Shown here: positions 63,875 through 64,000 of the stretch, in pieces | Layout of the letters: the number at the start of each line of letters is the position of its first letter | How positions within the stretch are numbered: position 1 is the stretch's first letter | DNA from: Roseobacter sp. MH60115 | GTDB lineage: Bacteria; Pseudomonadota; Alphaproteobacteria; Rhodobacterales; Rhodobacteraceae | DNA: 64,000 nt | Direction: 5' to 3' | NCBI RefSeq assembly: GCF_015644665.1 | Contig: NZ_JADOBQ010000007.1 | Coordinates: forward strand, 62,001 to 126,000 | Made by a program: the position numbers and the translations under genes | Notes under the pieces: generated by a model | The model's database searches: none | Told to the model about the DNA's origin: nothing | Seen by the model: the letters and a program-made list of their open reading frames with translations, nothing else

Positions 63875-63903
63875 TTGACTTCGGGCGTTACCGGTAACAT
63901 AAA
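63875..63903 (+). promoter_or_regulatory. Promoter with GntR/IdnR-like operator between idnD and an SDR gene
   Basis: A TTGACT -35 box (63875-63880), a 17-base spacer and a weak CATAAA -10 box (63898-63903). The perfect 12-base palindrome GTTACCGGTAAC (63887-63898) lies in the spacer and touches the -10. The palindrome matches the LacI-family gluconate-type operator known in E. coli for GntR and IdnR (TGTTACCGGTAACA-like), so gluconate or idonate control is inferred. Confidence 0.6.
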
Positions 63904-63941
63904 CAGCTTTGAAATTGACGTCGAGCATAAAGAGAGACCCC

Positions 63942-64000
63942 ATGAGCGTGAACCTTTTTGACCTGAGCGGGCGTCGCGCCTTGATCACCGGCTCCTCACA
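63942..64000 (+). CDS. Short-chain dehydrogenase, likely gluconate 5-dehydrogenase, start only
   Basis: Only the first 19 residues are present (MSVNLFDLSGRRALITGSS), ending at the NAD-binding TGSS... motif of a short-chain dehydrogenase. AAAGAGAGACC precedes the ATG. Position opposite an L-idonate dehydrogenase gene, with a gluconate-type operator between, suggests gluconate 5-dehydrogenase (IdnO), which would reduce 5-ketogluconate to gluconate. The assignment is tentative because the gene is truncated by the window edge. Confidence 0.65.
   Translation, partial: MSVNLFDLSGRRALITGSS

Overview
The window is high-GC DNA from an aerobic anoxygenic phototrophic alphaproteobacterium, most likely of the Roseobacter group (Rhodobacterales). 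The evidence is the gene order crtE-crtF-bchCXYZ-pufQBALMC-dxs, a puf operon with pufC instead of pufX, two TGT-N12-ACA (PpsR/CrtJ-type) sites before bchC, and a PhyR/NepR/EcfG general stress system. No ribosomal RNA, tRNA, CRISPR array, phage or insertion sequence was recognised.

Region 1 (1-12977, +) is one side of a photosynthesis gene cluster. It holds the 3' end of crtE, then crtF, chlorophyllide reductase (bchXYZ) and bchC, a small unnamed cistron between bchX and bchY, the antenna and reaction-centre operon pufQBALMC, and dxs, which feeds isoprenoid precursor into carotenoids and the bacteriochlorophyll tail. Hairpins lie between bchY and bchZ, between pufA and pufL, and in a run between pufC and dxs.

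Region 2 (12984-28315) is accessory metabolism. It has an alpha/beta hydrolase and a P1-family peptidase, a cupin/SDR pair, a GNAT enzyme, an oligopeptide-type ABC transporter whose binding-protein gene is separated from its permeases by an HDAC-like gene on the other strand, panBC for pantothenate, a Doc-type toxin-antitoxin pair whose toxin lacks a normal start codon, an M20-type deacylase and a class-V aminotransferase-fold enzyme.

Region 3 (28341-34706) reads as a general-stress-response island. phyR lies divergent to nepR-ecfG-histidine kinase. GGAAC-N16/17-(N)GTT promoter motifs stand before phyR, nepR, dps, a formate/nitrite-channel-family gene, a PLDc_N/YihY pair and an unannotated 36-residue membrane peptide, so the regulators and their probable targets lie side by side.

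Region 4 (34708-55610) is nitrogen and amine metabolism. A PuuR-like XRE-cupin regulator is divergent to a GabT-type aminotransferase carrying a basic tail; next is an FMN-binding glutamate-synthase-like protein. A long + strand array follows: nitrilase-superfamily amidase, 917-residue PLP amino-acid decarboxylase, stand-alone ATP-grasp ligase and C45-type Ntn acyltransferase/hydrolase. It continues with two peptide-binding proteins, two permeases, a DUF2059 protein, two ABC ATPases, a CaiB/AMACR-type enzyme and a flavin monooxygenase. I infer a pathway that makes, imports or recycles an amide-linked amine; this is the best candidate in the window for an undescribed system.

Region 5 (55624-64000) holds a metallo-beta-lactamase-fold hydrolase, a PqiA-PqiA-PqiB-PqiC envelope lipid-transport operon, and a sugar-acid locus (6-phosphogluconate dehydrogenase, SMP-30 lactonase, L-idonate 5-dehydrogenase). 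The last is divergent from the first codons of an SDR, with a perfect GTTACCGGTAAC operator between them.
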